A stretch of DNA of 16,750 bases from an uncultured Dehalococcoidia bacterium (GCA_937954195.1 CALFYR010000313.1:1-16750); one strand, 5' to 3'; positions 1-6,656 are shown, counted from the stretch's first letter. The notes: generated from the letters alone by a model not told the origin. A program made the numbers and translations.

Positions 1-131
1 GGTTCGGCTTTGGCCTGGCCGAAGGCTTCGAGTCCATCCTCCACGAAATCGACGACGTGGCCTTCTTCTTCGAGGACGCGGCGGACGGCGGTAGCGAGCC
101 GTGGTTCGTCTTCGACGAGAAGGATGTGCAT
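1..131 (-). CDS. Response regulator, OmpR-type receiver domain (N-terminal fragment)
   Basis: Only the first 43 codons are inside the window; the gene runs off the left edge. The protein begins MHILLVEDEPRLATAVRRVL, a typical start of a CheY-like receiver domain. Beta-strand 1 is followed by the acidic pair E7/D8 that binds Mg2+ in this family, then helix 1 and the segment VVDFVEDGLEAF that normally precedes the phosphoacceptor aspartate. That aspartate, expected near residue 51, and any DNA-binding domain are outside the window. The 'VEDEPRLA' style is characteristic of OmpR/PhoB two-component regulators, so a winged-helix output domain and a neighbouring histidine kinase are expected but not seen. 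An in-frame ATG at 149 would add six residues (MWSHIR). I prefer 131 because it places the conserved hydrophobic strand directly at the N-terminus. No clear Shine-Dalgarno precedes either start. A palindrome lies 32 bases upstream. Confidence 0.85.
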   Translation of the reverse strand, partial: MHILLVEDEPRLATAVRRVLEEEGHVVDFVEDGLEAFGQAKAE

Positions 132-162
132 GCGGATATGAGACCACATTGGGCGCCGGGGT

Positions 163-182
163 TCATGAGAGGACTCTCATGA
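163..182. promoter_or_regulatory. 20-bp near-perfect palindrome, candidate operator
   Basis: TCATGAGAG-GA-CTCTCATGA: two 9-base arms are exact reverse complements around a 2-base centre. It sits 32 bp upstream of the response-regulator start and 45 bp downstream of the stop of the nuclease-like gene. No T-tract follows on either strand, so it does not look like an intrinsic terminator. The dyad size fits binding of a dimeric regulator. Autoregulation by the adjacent response regulator is possible, but OmpR-type sites are more often direct repeats, so the binding protein is unknown. Confidence 0.45.
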
Positions 183-226
183 TGGCCCCTTTGGCCCTCT
201 TACGCAGTGACAGAGAGCGGGAGCAC

Positions 227-1099
227 CTATCGGGCTTTGATTCGTTCGAGCAGGCCCTCGTATTCCACGGGCGTGATTGGCCGGACGACGCGGCCCATAC
301 CAGTCCAATGCGCCCACTTCCAGTCGCCGGTGGCGCGGGGTTGTTCGACTGGAAAGAGGACCGGCTTTTCCTTGCTGGCCAGCATGAGGTGGTAGTGCTC
401 GCCGAGGGGGACCGTTTCGTTCACGATGCCGATCCAGTACTGCATGTCGCCGCCATCGGGGGCGAAGGTGGTGCCCAGGTACCGGTACTGGCCATGGAGC
501 GGTCGGGAGGCACTGTTCACGTAGCGAGCTCCCGGCCCGAACGCCTGCCGGATGGCAGCGCCGCCGATGGCGTAAAGCTTGTTGGTCGCGATTGCTTCAT
601 CTAACGAAGCCTCACCGTCGCCGAGAAGATCCTCGAGGATGAACTGGCGGAATTCGGTAGCCACCGGGTCGGGGTCACCTTCGAGGGCTTCGGCAACCTG
701 GTGCCACGTCACCGGCTGCCAGGGGGCCGGGACCGACTCAGCCCGGAGACCCAGCATGACGAAGGCGGGCTGTTCGGCCCATTCGCGGGCGACCGATTCG
801 AGGCCGGGGAGAAGCGATTCGTCGGCGCCTGGTTCGACCTGGACTTCGATGAGGATGCGTCGCCCGCCTTCGAAGGTGAGAAGGAGGTCAGCGACGCCAG
901 CTTCGGCGAGGCGCGGCTGGACCTCAACAATGGCAGCGGGTTCGGCCGGGTGGCCGGCTGCGTAGGTGATGAGCGCCGTGAGCATGTGATGGCCGCGTTT
1001 GAGGAAGTATGCGAGTCCGGAGGTGCAGTAGTTTTCGAACGGAGTCGCCGCGGAACCCGGCCGGAAGGCCGAGAGCATGGTGAAGAGGTTATCGGGCAT
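227..1099 (-). CDS. PD-(D/E)XK nuclease-like protein (PDDEXK_4-like), function unknown
   Basis: The 290-residue protein begins MPDNLFTMLSAFRPG. Its N-terminal half has the layout of a PD-(D/E)XK restriction-type nuclease fold: a helix with a conserved-looking Glu (E22 in TPFENYCTSGLAYFL), then VADLLLTFEGG (D71), then RILIEVQVE (E85-x-Q87), and a following helix. The ExQ form in place of ExK occurs in several nuclease-like families. The N-terminus resembles proteins assigned to PDDEXK_4 from memory; this is unverified. The C-terminal part (about 200-290) is rich in Trp and Tyr (YRYL, YWIGIV, DWKWAHW) and is not recognised. The ATG at 1099 was chosen because upstream in-frame sequence is low-complexity translation of a DNA repeat. 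No good Shine-Dalgarno is visible, but a TACACT hexamer ends 6 bases before the ATG, as in leaderless genes. It stands alone, with no methylase or toxin-antitoxin partner nearby. It could be a defence or housekeeping nuclease or an inactive derivative. Confidence 0.7.
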   Translation of the reverse strand: MPDNLFTMLSAFRPGSAATPFENYCTSGLAYFLKRGHHMLTALITYAAGHPAEPAAIVEVQPRLAEAGVADLLLTFEGGRRILIEVQVEPGADESLLPGLESVAREWAEQPAFVMLGLRAESVPAPWQPVTWHQVAEALEGDPDPVATEFRQFILEDLLGDGEASLDEAIATNKLYAIGGAAIRQAFGPGARYVNSASRPLHGQYRYLGTTFAPDGGDMQYWIGIVNETVPLGEHYHLMLASKEKPVLFPVEQPRATGDWKWAHWTGMGRVVRPITPVEYEGLLERIKAR

Positions 1100-1105
1100 G
1101 GTTCC

Positions 1106-1111
1106 AGTGTA
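1106..1111 (-). promoter_or_regulatory. Candidate -10 element of the nuclease-like gene
   Basis: TACACT on the minus strand (TANNNT pattern) ends 6 bases upstream of the ATG at 1099. There is no room for a Shine-Dalgarno leader, so a leaderless transcript is suggested. The expected -35 position falls in the TTCTCCC tandem repeat and has no good TTGACA match. Weak evidence. Confidence 0.25.
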
Positions 1112-1128
1112 TGGGAGGAAGGAAGAGA

Positions 1129-1157
1129 GGGAGAACGGGAGAACGGGAGAACGGGAG
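1129..1157. repeat. 8-bp tandem repeat, three copies plus partial
   Basis: GGGAGAAC is repeated exactly at 1129-1136, 1137-1144 and 1145-1152, followed by GGGAG at 1153-1157. It lies in the 294-bp gap between the divergent nuclease-like and monooxygenase genes. It overlaps the -35 position expected for the minus-strand gene. Purine-rich flanks (GGAGGAAGGAAGAGA) extend the low-complexity tract to the left. It may be a slippage-prone microsatellite or iterated binding sites. Confidence 0.8.
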
Positions 1158-1379
1158 GAGTGGCATACTCGCTGGACGGTGATGGACGCGAGGGTCGGGT
1201 TGTGTTCGGTATGCGTAAACGCGCGGATTGTGGGGTCCGGGAGGGGCTCGGTGTTCTGGCTCTGTGGTTTGGCGGCGACCGATCCGCGGTTCCGGAAGTA
1301 TCCGCCGTTGCCGGTGCGGGCGTGTTCGGGCCATGAGGATGGAGAGCCGACGCCGCTTCGCGGTGGCGCGGACGGCGGG

Positions 1380-1385
1380 TAGACT
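1380..1385 (+). promoter_or_regulatory. Candidate -10 element of the monooxygenase gene
   Basis: TAGACT (TANNNT) ends 8 bases before the ATG at 1394, and no Shine-Dalgarno lies between them. The hexamer 17 bases upstream is TTCGCG, a poor -35 match. The arrangement resembles the leaderless-type signal before the divergent gene. Confidence 0.3.
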
Positions 1386-1393
1386 GCGCGGCC

Positions 1394-2650
1394 ATGGCCA
1401 TTCTTATCGCGGGAGGCGGGATCGGCGGGCTCACGCTGGCGCTGGCGCTGCAAAAGCAGGGAATCGAGTGCCGCGTGTTCGAGGCAGCGAGCGAATTCCG
1501 GCCGCTTGGCGTTGGCATCAACCTGCTACCGCATTCGGTACGAGTGCTGACGTTGCTGGGCCTGGAGCCGCACCTTGCGGCGTCGGGAATCGAGACAGCG
1601 GAACTCGCGTACTACACGAAGCATGGCCAGCGAATCTGGTCGGAGCCGCGCGGCAAGGCTGCGGGGTACCGGTGGCCCCAGTACTCGGTCCATCGTGGCG
1701 AACTGCAGATGACGCTGCTGCAAGCGGTCAAGGAACGCATCGGTGATGAAAACGTTGCACCCGGACATGCGTTGGCTGCCTTCGAGCAGGATGGCGACGG
1801 AGTAACCGCCGAATTCGTGGACCGGAGAACAGGTGCGAAGGTCGCCACAGTTCGCGGCGACGCACTGGTTGGAGCTGACGGTATTCATTCGGTGGTGCGG
1901 AAGCACTTCTACCCCGGCGAGACAGAGCCGAAATTCTCCGGGCGGTTGTTGTGGCGGGGGACGACGAAGACGTCGCCCTACCTGACGGGACGTTCGATGA
2001 TCATGGCCGGGCACGCGAGCCAGAAGTTCGTCGCCTATCCAATTTCGGCGGTGATGGCAAAGCGAGGCCATTCACTCGTGAACTGGGTGGCCGAGCTTAC
2101 GGTCGGTGGCGACGCAGAGCCGCCGCGGGACTGGAACCGGGAAGTGCCCATAGCGAAGTTCCTCCCGGAGTTCGAGCGGTGGCGGTTCGACTGGCTTGAT
2201 GTGCCCGAACTGATACGCGGCGCTGGAGCCGTTTACGAGTTTCCGATGTCCGACCGGGACCCGGTGGACCGCTGGTCGTTCGGGCGGGTGACTCTGCTGG
2301 GTGACGCCGCCCACCCGATGTACCCGATCGGTTCGAACGGGGCCTCGCAGGCGATCCTGGATGCCTCGTCGCTGGCGGAGGCGTTGACGAGGAAGGGCAA
2401 CATCGAAGGGGCGCTACGCGCTTATGAGGCCGAACGGCTGGAACCAACCTCGCGGATAGTGCTGGCGAACCGGGGACAGGGCCCCGAGGCTGTCATGCAG
2501 ATGGTGGAGGAGCGCGCTCCGAATGGGTTCGAACGGCTGGAAGATGTGATTTCGGCGGAGGAGTTGGAGGAGGTGGCGGCCCGGTACAAGCAGATTGCCG
2601 GCTTCGACCGGGAGACTCTCAACGCAAAGGATGACTCGAGCCTTGCCTGA
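1394..2650 (+). CDS. FAD-dependent monooxygenase / flavin-dependent oxidoreductase (PhzS-like)
   Basis: This 418-residue protein belongs to the group A aromatic hydroxylase fold (p-hydroxybenzoate hydroxylase / UbiH / PhzS). Such enzymes use NAD(P)H, O2 and FAD to hydroxylate an aromatic or related substrate. The Rossmann FAD motif GGGIGG is at residues 7-12, with the ribose-binding acidic residue E30 ending the second strand (CRVFE). The second FAD/NAD(P)H fingerprint GDALVGADGIHSVVR is at 155-169. The FAD-phosphate motif GDAAHPMYPIGSNGASQA is at 303-320. The segments PLGVGINLLPHSVR and YSVHRGELQM are typical of the PhzS-like 'flavin-dependent oxidoreductase' subgroup. Length is normal for the family. 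The substrate cannot be read from sequence; no phenazine or other pathway genes are present. Its stop codon lies 20 bases inside the downstream DUF3237 gene, so the two are probably co-transcribed and coupled. Confidence 0.9.
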   Translation: MAILIAGGGIGGLTLALALQKQGIECRVFEAASEFRPLGVGINLLPHSVRVLTLLGLEPHLAASGIETAELAYYTKHGQRIWSEPRGKAAGYRWPQYSVHRGELQMTLLQAVKERIGDENVAPGHALAAFEQDGDGVTAEFVDRRTGAKVATVRGDALVGADGIHSVVRKHFYPGETEPKFSGRLLWRGTTKTSPYLTGRSMIMAGHASQKFVAYPISAVMAKRGHSLVNWVAELTVGGDAEPPRDWNREVPIAKFLPEFERWRFDWLDVPELIRGAGAVYEFPMSDRDPVDRWSFGRVTLLGDAAHPMYPIGSNGASQAILDASSLAEALTRKGNIEGALRAYEAERLEPTSRIVLANRGQGPEAVMQMVEERAPNGFERLEDVISAEELEEVAARYKQIAGFDRETLNAKDDSSLA

Positions 2651-3098
2651 CCTGGAACTGGAATTCGCATTCATCACGCACGTGGACGTCTCGCCGATCA
2701 TCGACTTTGGGGAGACGCCGCGAGGGCACCGGCGGGTTGTCCCGATCGTCGGTGGGACATTTGAGGGGCCGAACCTGAAAGGGAAGGTGCTGCCGGGGGC
2801 AGACTGGCAGATCGTGCGCCCGGACGGCGTGCTCGAACTGGAGGCGAGCTACGCGCTGGAGACGGACGATGGCGCACTGATCACGATTGTGAACCGGTGC
2901 TTGCGGCACGCTTCGCCAGAGGTGATGGAGCGACTGAACCGGGGGGAGCCGGTGGACCCGGCGGAGGTGTATTTCCGGACGACGCCGCGATTCGAGACCT
3001 CGGCGGAGCAGTACCAGTGGCTGACGCGGACAGTCTTCGTGGGGAGTGGTGAGCGGAAGGCGAACCAGGTAGTGATCCGGTTCTGGGCCGTGAGGTAG
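2631..3098 (+). CDS. DUF3237 (UPF0311) family protein
   Basis: The 155-residue protein matches DUF3237, a small beta-barrel-like family of unknown biochemical role. The family-type segments appear in order: RGHRRVVPIVGGTFEGP (31-47), GKVLPGADWQIVRPDG (51-66), LETDDGALI (76-84), VYFRTTPRFET (113-123) and FVGSGER (136-142). I chose ATG 2631 because the family's conserved strand (LELEFAFITHVDV) begins just after it. A start at 2595 would add residues that are only an out-of-frame reading of the monooxygenase tail. TTG 2643 is another possibility. The gene overlaps the monooxygenase stop by 20 bases. Pairing with an FAD monooxygenase suggests involvement in the same catabolic or biosynthetic step, which is inference only. 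It is followed by an intergenic region converging on ftsZ. Confidence 0.85.
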   Translation: MTRALPDLELEFAFITHVDVSPIIDFGETPRGHRRVVPIVGGTFEGPNLKGKVLPGADWQIVRPDGVLELEASYALETDDGALITIVNRCLRHASPEVMERLNRGEPVDPAEVYFRTTPRFETSAEQYQWLTRTVFVGSGERKANQVVIRFWAVR

Positions 3099-3131
3099 GT
3101 CGGGAGGACACGGGTTACAACGAAGCGACAT

Positions 3132-3159
3132 TTGGTGAATGCGCGGGAAAGGCTAGTCT
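3132..3159 (+). promoter_or_regulatory. Candidate promoter downstream of the DUF3237 gene
   Basis: TTGGTG (3132-3137) is separated by 16 bases from TAGTCT (3154-3159) on the plus strand. No coding gene follows on this strand; transcription would enter the structured region 3180-3274 and then run antisense to ftsZ. A small RNA or antisense transcript is conceivable. Both hexamers are imperfect. Confidence 0.25.
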
Positions 3160-3179
3160 TTGTGTAAAGCGGTGTGTTA

Positions 3180-3225
3180 CGTTACCCGTCCGGCTGAAAC
3201 GGGGGTAGCTACCGGCGGGGTAACG
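3180..3225. repeat. Imperfect stem-loop between DUF3237 gene and ftsZ
   Basis: CGTTACCC-gt-CCGG at 3180-3193 can pair with CCGG-cg-GGGTAACG at 3212-3225: 12 base pairs with a 2x2 internal mismatch and an 18-base loop. No T-tract follows on either strand. The right arm begins at the end of a GGTAGCTACC palindrome (3204-3213) that recurs at the ftsZ stop. It could be an RNA element or a protein-binding dyad. Confidence 0.5.
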
Positions 3226-3234
3226 GGTGTGAAG

Positions 3235-3274
3235 AAAAAGGGGCTTGATGCCATCTCCCATTGCATCAAGCCCC
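3235..3274 (-). terminator. Rho-independent terminator of the dcw operon
   Basis: On the minus strand, GGGGCTTGATGC (3274-3263) and GCATCAAGCCCC (3251-3240) form a perfect 12-bp stem with an 11-base loop. It is followed directly by TTTTT (3239-3235) and then CTTC. It lies 36 bases beyond the ftsZ stop codon. It is the only strong intrinsic terminator in the window and marks the end of the division and cell-wall transcript. On the plus strand the hairpin lacks a T-tract, so it should act mainly on minus-strand transcription. Confidence 0.93.
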
Positions 3275-3304
3275 GAGTCCTTCCGGACTATGCGCACTCG
3301 GTTA

Positions 3305-3325
3305 GGTAGCTACCTCCTTTCAGCC
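3305..3325. repeat. Inverted copy of an intergenic motif at the ftsZ stop
   Basis: Plus-strand GGTAGCTACC-TCC-TTTCAGCC here matches minus-strand GGTAGCTACC-CCCG-TTTCAGCC at 3213-3192, with one substitution and one indel. The two copies are inverted around the terminator. The 10-bp palindrome GGTAGCTACC overlaps the ftsZ stop codon (TAG, 3312-3310). Confidence 0.6.
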
Positions 3326-4437
3326 AGCTTCGCGATACTCCCCTCCTCAAACGACCGGGCACTGTTCAGGGAACGGATATTCCGGCGCAGGAAAGCGGGA
3401 AGTTCAGCGTCTTCCATGTTGCTCACACCAGGCAGGTTGTAGTCGCGGATGCGGCTGGTTTCCATCGGTTCATCGATGGTGGCTACCTTTGGCATGAAGC
3501 CTGTTGCGATAACGGTGAGGTGGACTTCTTCGCCCACGCGCGGATCGACCACGGCGCCGAAGAAGATGTTGGCGGACGGATCAACGACCTCGGCGATGAC
3601 ACGGGCGGCCATATCGAGTTCGCGGAGCTGCAGGTTGCCGCTGTGCGTGACGTTGAAGAGCACGCTCTGGGCACCTTCGATCGACTGATCGAGGATGGGG
3701 CTGGTGGTGGCTGCCCGGGCGGCCTCGACCGCACGGTTTTCGCCTGCGGCCTTGCCAACGGCGAGGAGCGCGGGGCCGGCCTGGCTCATCGTGGCCCGGA
3801 CGTCGTTGAAGTCGAGGTTGATCGAACCGTTCTGGCTGATGATGTTCGAGATGGACTGGATGGCCTGACGAAGAACATCGTCGGCCGTTTCGAAGGCTTC
3901 CTCGATCGTAGCGTTTGGCGGACAGATTTCAATGAGCCGCGAGTTCGGGATCGCGATGAGCGTATCGACCTTATCGGCGAGGCGCTGGAGGCCTTCTTCG
4001 GCCTGCTTCATGCGGCGCGCGCCTTCCCAGGCGAATGGCTTGGTAACCACGCCGATGGTGAGGGCGCCGAGGTCCTTCGCGATTTCAGCAACGACGGGTG
4101 CGGCGCCGGTGCCGGTACCGCCGCCCATGCCGGCGGTGACGAAGACCATCTCCGTGCCGCGGAGGATGTCGTAGAGCTCGTCGCGTGATTCATCGGCGGC
4201 GCGTTCGCCCTTGGTGGGGTCGCCGCCAACGCCGAGACCCTTGGTCAGCTTTTCGCCGATGCGGATGCGGTGACCGGCTTCGGACGACATGAGCGCCTGG
4301 GCATCGGTGTTGCAGGCGACAAACTGCACGCCGGCGATTTTCGCGCGGACCATGCGGTTGACGGCATTGCAGCCACCACCGCCAACGCCGACGACTTTGA
4401 TATCGGGCAGCAGTTCGGTGTCGTAACGAATGCTCAT
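3310..4437 (-). CDS. ftsZ: Cell division protein FtsZ
   Basis: FtsZ is the tubulin-like GTPase that polymerises at midcell and recruits the divisome. From ATG 4437 the protein is 375 residues. The N-terminal nucleotide-binding glycines are [16 protein letters not shown] (14-29), the tubulin signature GGGTGTG is at 105-111, and the T7 synergy loop NLDFNDV is at 207-213, whose acidic residues complete GTP hydrolysis in the next subunit. After the core (to about 317) comes a short linker of roughly 28 residues. It is followed by LPAFLRRNI (346-354), which fits the conserved C-terminal peptide that binds FtsA, and then about 20 more residues. ATG 4437 has AAGGA 7 bases upstream. ATG 4497 would add MSFFDEPRSQNSSTQGKDTE; it also has GGGAG nearby, but its codons (AGT CAA AAC TCA TCC ACA CAA) are unlike the rest of the gene, so I reject it. 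It follows ftsA by 74 bases and is the last gene before the terminator. Confidence 0.98.
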   Translation of the reverse strand: MSIRYDTELLPDIKVVGVGGGGCNAVNRMVRAKIAGVQFVACNTDAQALMSSEAGHRIRIGEKLTKGLGVGGDPTKGERAADESRDELYDILRGTEMVFVTAGMGGGTGTGAAPVVAEIAKDLGALTIGVVTKPFAWEGARRMKQAEEGLQRLADKVDTLIAIPNSRLIEICPPNATIEEAFETADDVLRQAIQSISNIISQNGSINLDFNDVRATMSQAGPALLAVGKAAGENRAVEAARAATTSPILDQSIEGAQSVLFNVTHSGNLQLRELDMAARVIAEVVDPSANIFFGAVVDPRVGEEVHLTVIATGFMPKVATIDEPMETSRIRDYNLPGVSNMEDAELPAFLRRNIRSLNSARSFEEGSIAKLAERR

Positions 4438-4511
4438 TTCGGTGTCCTTCCCTTGTGTGGATGAGTTTTGACTGCGGGGTTCGTCGAAGAAGCTCATTCC
4501 ATCTCCCGTGG

Positions 4512-5756
4512 TTACTGAGGCATGAGTGCCCTCCCAATCGACGCGATGCGGCGGAAGATTCCGCCGACCGGCATCTCGAAGGTGGGGCCAGCCGTTTCGA
4601 TGACGCGCTCGCGACCGCCGAAGGCGTACTCCACGAGACCAATCGAGGTGGCAAAAGCGGGCGTCCCGATGAGATCGGAGAGCCCGGAATACCCATGAGG
4701 GCGGCCGAGGCGAGCCGGGATGCCGAGGCGGTTCTCGGCAACTTCGGGGAGGCCGCGGAGCTGTGAGGTGCCACCGGCAAGCACGATTCCGGCGGCGATT
4801 CTGTCCAGGTAGCCCACGCGCTTCAGCTCGAGGGCGACCATTTCGAGGATTTCCTCGGTGCGGGCCTGGAGAATCTCGCAGACGTGTCCAAGCGGCACCT
4901 GCTTGGTGGATTGCGTACCGAACGCGTGGATCTCCACGCTTTCGTTTGCGATGGCGGGATCGGCGTAAGCCGCTCCGCGCGTGCACTTAACGGTTTCGGC
5001 ACTTTCCCAGGGGCAGCGGAGGACACGCGCCAGGTCGTGGGTGAGGTGCGAGCCGGCGATGGGCAGACAGGCGGTGTGGGCGACTGTCCCTTCATCGTAG
5101 ACGGCGATTGAGGTGGTGCTGCCGCCGATATCGACCAGCGCGACGCCCTGCTGCTTCTCCTGCTCTTCCAGCACGCTCGTCGCGGAGGCGATGGATTCGA
5201 GGACGATGTCATCCACCTGGACGCCCGCACCCTCGACGCATTTGGTGAGATTCTGGATGGCCGAGACGGCGCCGGTGACGATGTGGACCTCGGCATCGAG
5301 ACGGCCACCGAACATGCCGACCGGATCGCTTACCTGGTCGGTGCCTTCGACCCAATAACCGCGAGGGACGATGTGGATGACCTGGCGGTTGGTGGGGATA
5401 GCGATCTGGCCGGCGGTTTCGAGGACACGCGAACGGTCGTCGGCGGAAATGGGGCGCGAGCGATCGGGGACGGCCACGATGCCGCGATTGTTCTGGCTGG
5501 CGATGTGGCCGCCAGAGATTCCGACGATGGCGCTAAGGATGCGCATGCCGCAGGCCTGCTCGGCCTTTTCGACAGCGATGCTGATGGCATCGCGGGCGCT
5601 CTGGATGTTGTCGATCACGCCACGCGAGAGCCCGGCCGCCGGCGCCACGCCGACTCCGAGGATGCGCGTTTCGCCATGGTCACCCACATCGCCGACTATG
5701 ACGGCGACCTTGGTGGAGCCGATATCGATGGCTGCTACGGTTGAACGTCGACGCAT
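4512..5756 (-). CDS. ftsA: Cell division protein FtsA
   Basis: FtsA is the actin-like ATPase that tethers FtsZ filaments to the membrane and activates septal synthesis. The 414-residue protein has the actin-fold motifs in order: phosphate-1 DIGSTK (11-16), phosphate-2 DIGGSTT (209-215) and the adenosine motif GIVLAGGTSQLRG (323-335). Between them is the FtsA-specific 1C region (about 85-165), including ISGGHIASQNNRGIV. The tail GGIFRRIASIGRALMPQ (398-414) can form an amphipathic helix, the expected membrane-targeting sequence. ATG 5756 is 12 bases after the ftsQ stop and is preceded by AAAGGGG. Length is normal. It lies directly before ftsZ, as in most bacteria with this cluster. Some Chloroflexota and actinobacteria use SepF instead, so the presence of FtsA here is informative. 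Confidence 0.97.
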   Translation of the reverse strand: MRRRSTVAAIDIGSTKVAVIVGDVGDHGETRILGVGVAPAAGLSRGVIDNIQSARDAISIAVEKAEQACGMRILSAIVGISGGHIASQNNRGIVAVPDRSRPISADDRSRVLETAGQIAIPTNRQVIHIVPRGYWVEGTDQVSDPVGMFGGRLDAEVHIVTGAVSAIQNLTKCVEGAGVQVDDIVLESIASATSVLEEQEKQQGVALVDIGGSTTSIAVYDEGTVAHTACLPIAGSHLTHDLARVLRCPWESAETVKCTRGAAYADPAIANESVEIHAFGTQSTKQVPLGHVCEILQARTEEILEMVALELKRVGYLDRIAAGIVLAGGTSQLRGLPEVAENRLGIPARLGRPHGYSGLSDLIGTPAFATSIGLVEYAFGGRERVIETAGPTFEMPVGGIFRRIASIGRALMPQ

Positions 5757-5768
5757 GATGGAACCCCT

Positions 5769-6656
5769 TTAGTTGAGCACCGGCCTGTTGCCGTAGCGCA
5801 GGTCGATGGTGGTGTAGTTGATGCGGCGTTGCTGGGCCTCGGTGGCGAGGGCGGCCCAAACTTCGAGCTTGTAGGTGATGGAGCTGGAATCGCCGAGGAG
5901 GGCGACCTGGTTGCTCGTGGTAGTGACCGTTACGCCCTGGCCGCGGGTGAAGGCGACTTCAGCCACGGTGGCGCCGAGGTAGCGGGGGAGCTTCTCGTAA
6001 ATCTCAGCGGCGGCATCGACCGCCTGGTAGTCCACGCGGTCGCCGGTGAGGCGCGAGCCTTCTTCTGAGCTACGGATGACCGGTCCGTTCGCCGGGCCGG
6101 GGCCGGTGCCAAGGACCACCCCCTCGCGGTCGATGGTGTACTCCACCCCGTCCTGTTCCCAGGTGCCCCAGACTTCGCGCTCGTCGATGACGATGCGGAT
6201 GGTGTTTGGCCAATCGCGTTCGATGCTGACGTTGTAGACGAGCGGCAGCGAGTAGATGGCGCGCTGCACTTCGGCAAGGTCGGCCTCAAACATGCTCTCG
6301 CCAATGAGGCCAGTGGCTTCGACGACGGTCGGTGTGGCGATGCGGTTATTCCCGGCCACCTGGACATCGCTGATCTTGAAGATCGGCGAGTTCCAGACCC
6401 AGAAACCGCCATAGGCGAACAGACCAAGGACGGAAGCAACCGAGACCATGGCTATCAGGCCCCTGGAGGGGCGCCAGGAAAGGAAGGCCGGCTTGCCGAA
6501 TCGCGGACCGCGGGGTGGGCCGCCGCCGATGACACCCCCACCCCCGCCTCCGCGCCGAACGATCTTGCGGGGAGCGTTGCCAACGGTGGGGCGGTTGCGG
6601 CGGATGATGGCGCGGACGCCGGCCGCTTTCTTCGGACGGTTGCGCTTCACGATCAT
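5769..6656 (-). CDS. ftsQ: Cell division protein FtsQ (DivIB)
   Basis: FtsQ is a bitopic membrane protein that links the cytoplasmic and periplasmic halves of the divisome and binds FtsB/FtsL. The 295-residue protein has a strongly basic cytoplasmic tail (18 Lys/Arg in residues 1-66), including a run of six glycines (36-41). One membrane segment follows at about 67-88 (LIAMVSVASVLGLFAYGGFW). The POTRA domain starts at IFKISDVQVAGNNRIATPTVV (92-112) and continues through VYNVSIERDWPNTIRIVIDER (140-160). The beta domain (about 160-290) carries WGTWEQDGVEYTIDREGVVL. The ATG overlaps the ddl stop as ATGA (6656-6653), which suggests translational coupling. The glycine-rich tail is longer and more basic than in E. 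coli FtsQ. Confidence 0.93.
   Translation of the reverse strand: MIVKRNRPKKAAGVRAIIRRNRPTVGNAPRKIVRRGGGGGGVIGGGPPRGPRFGKPAFLSWRPSRGLIAMVSVASVLGLFAYGGFWVWNSPIFKISDVQVAGNNRIATPTVVEATGLIGESMFEADLAEVQRAIYSLPLVYNVSIERDWPNTIRIVIDEREVWGTWEQDGVEYTIDREGVVLGTGPGPANGPVIRSSEEGSRLTGDRVDYQAVDAAAEIYEKLPRYLGATVAEVAFTRGQGVTVTTTSNQVALLGDSSSITYKLEVWAALATEAQQRRINYTTIDLRYGNRPVLN

Larger units (their letters stand above)
1100..1393. other. Divergent intergenic region
   Basis: This 294-bp spacer separates the nuclease-like gene (minus) from the monooxygenase gene (plus). Apart from the tandem repeat and the two candidate -10 hexamers listed separately, I see no open frame with coding character, no RNA gene and no strong hairpin with a T-tract. 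A short GCG-TAAA-CGC dyad near 1214 is too small to interpret. Confidence 0.5.

Noticed and set aside
186..200. GGCC-CCTTT-GGCC mini hairpin as terminator of the nuclease-like gene
   Set aside because: The stem is only 4 bp and there is no T-tract.
101..604. Plus-strand frame of 167 codons across the regulator and nuclease-like gene
   Set aside because: It runs through two genes on the other strand and the palindrome, with no coding evidence of its own.
1100..1453. N-terminal extension of the nuclease-like gene to 1453
   Set aside because: The added residues are translated tandem repeat and intergenic sequence (SRSPVLPFS type), and would overlap the monooxygenase start.
4438..4497. Alternative ftsZ start at 4497
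   Set aside because: It has a usable ribosome-binding site, but the extra 20 codons are unlike the gene's codon use and FtsZ normally has about ten residues before the first beta strand, as with 4437.
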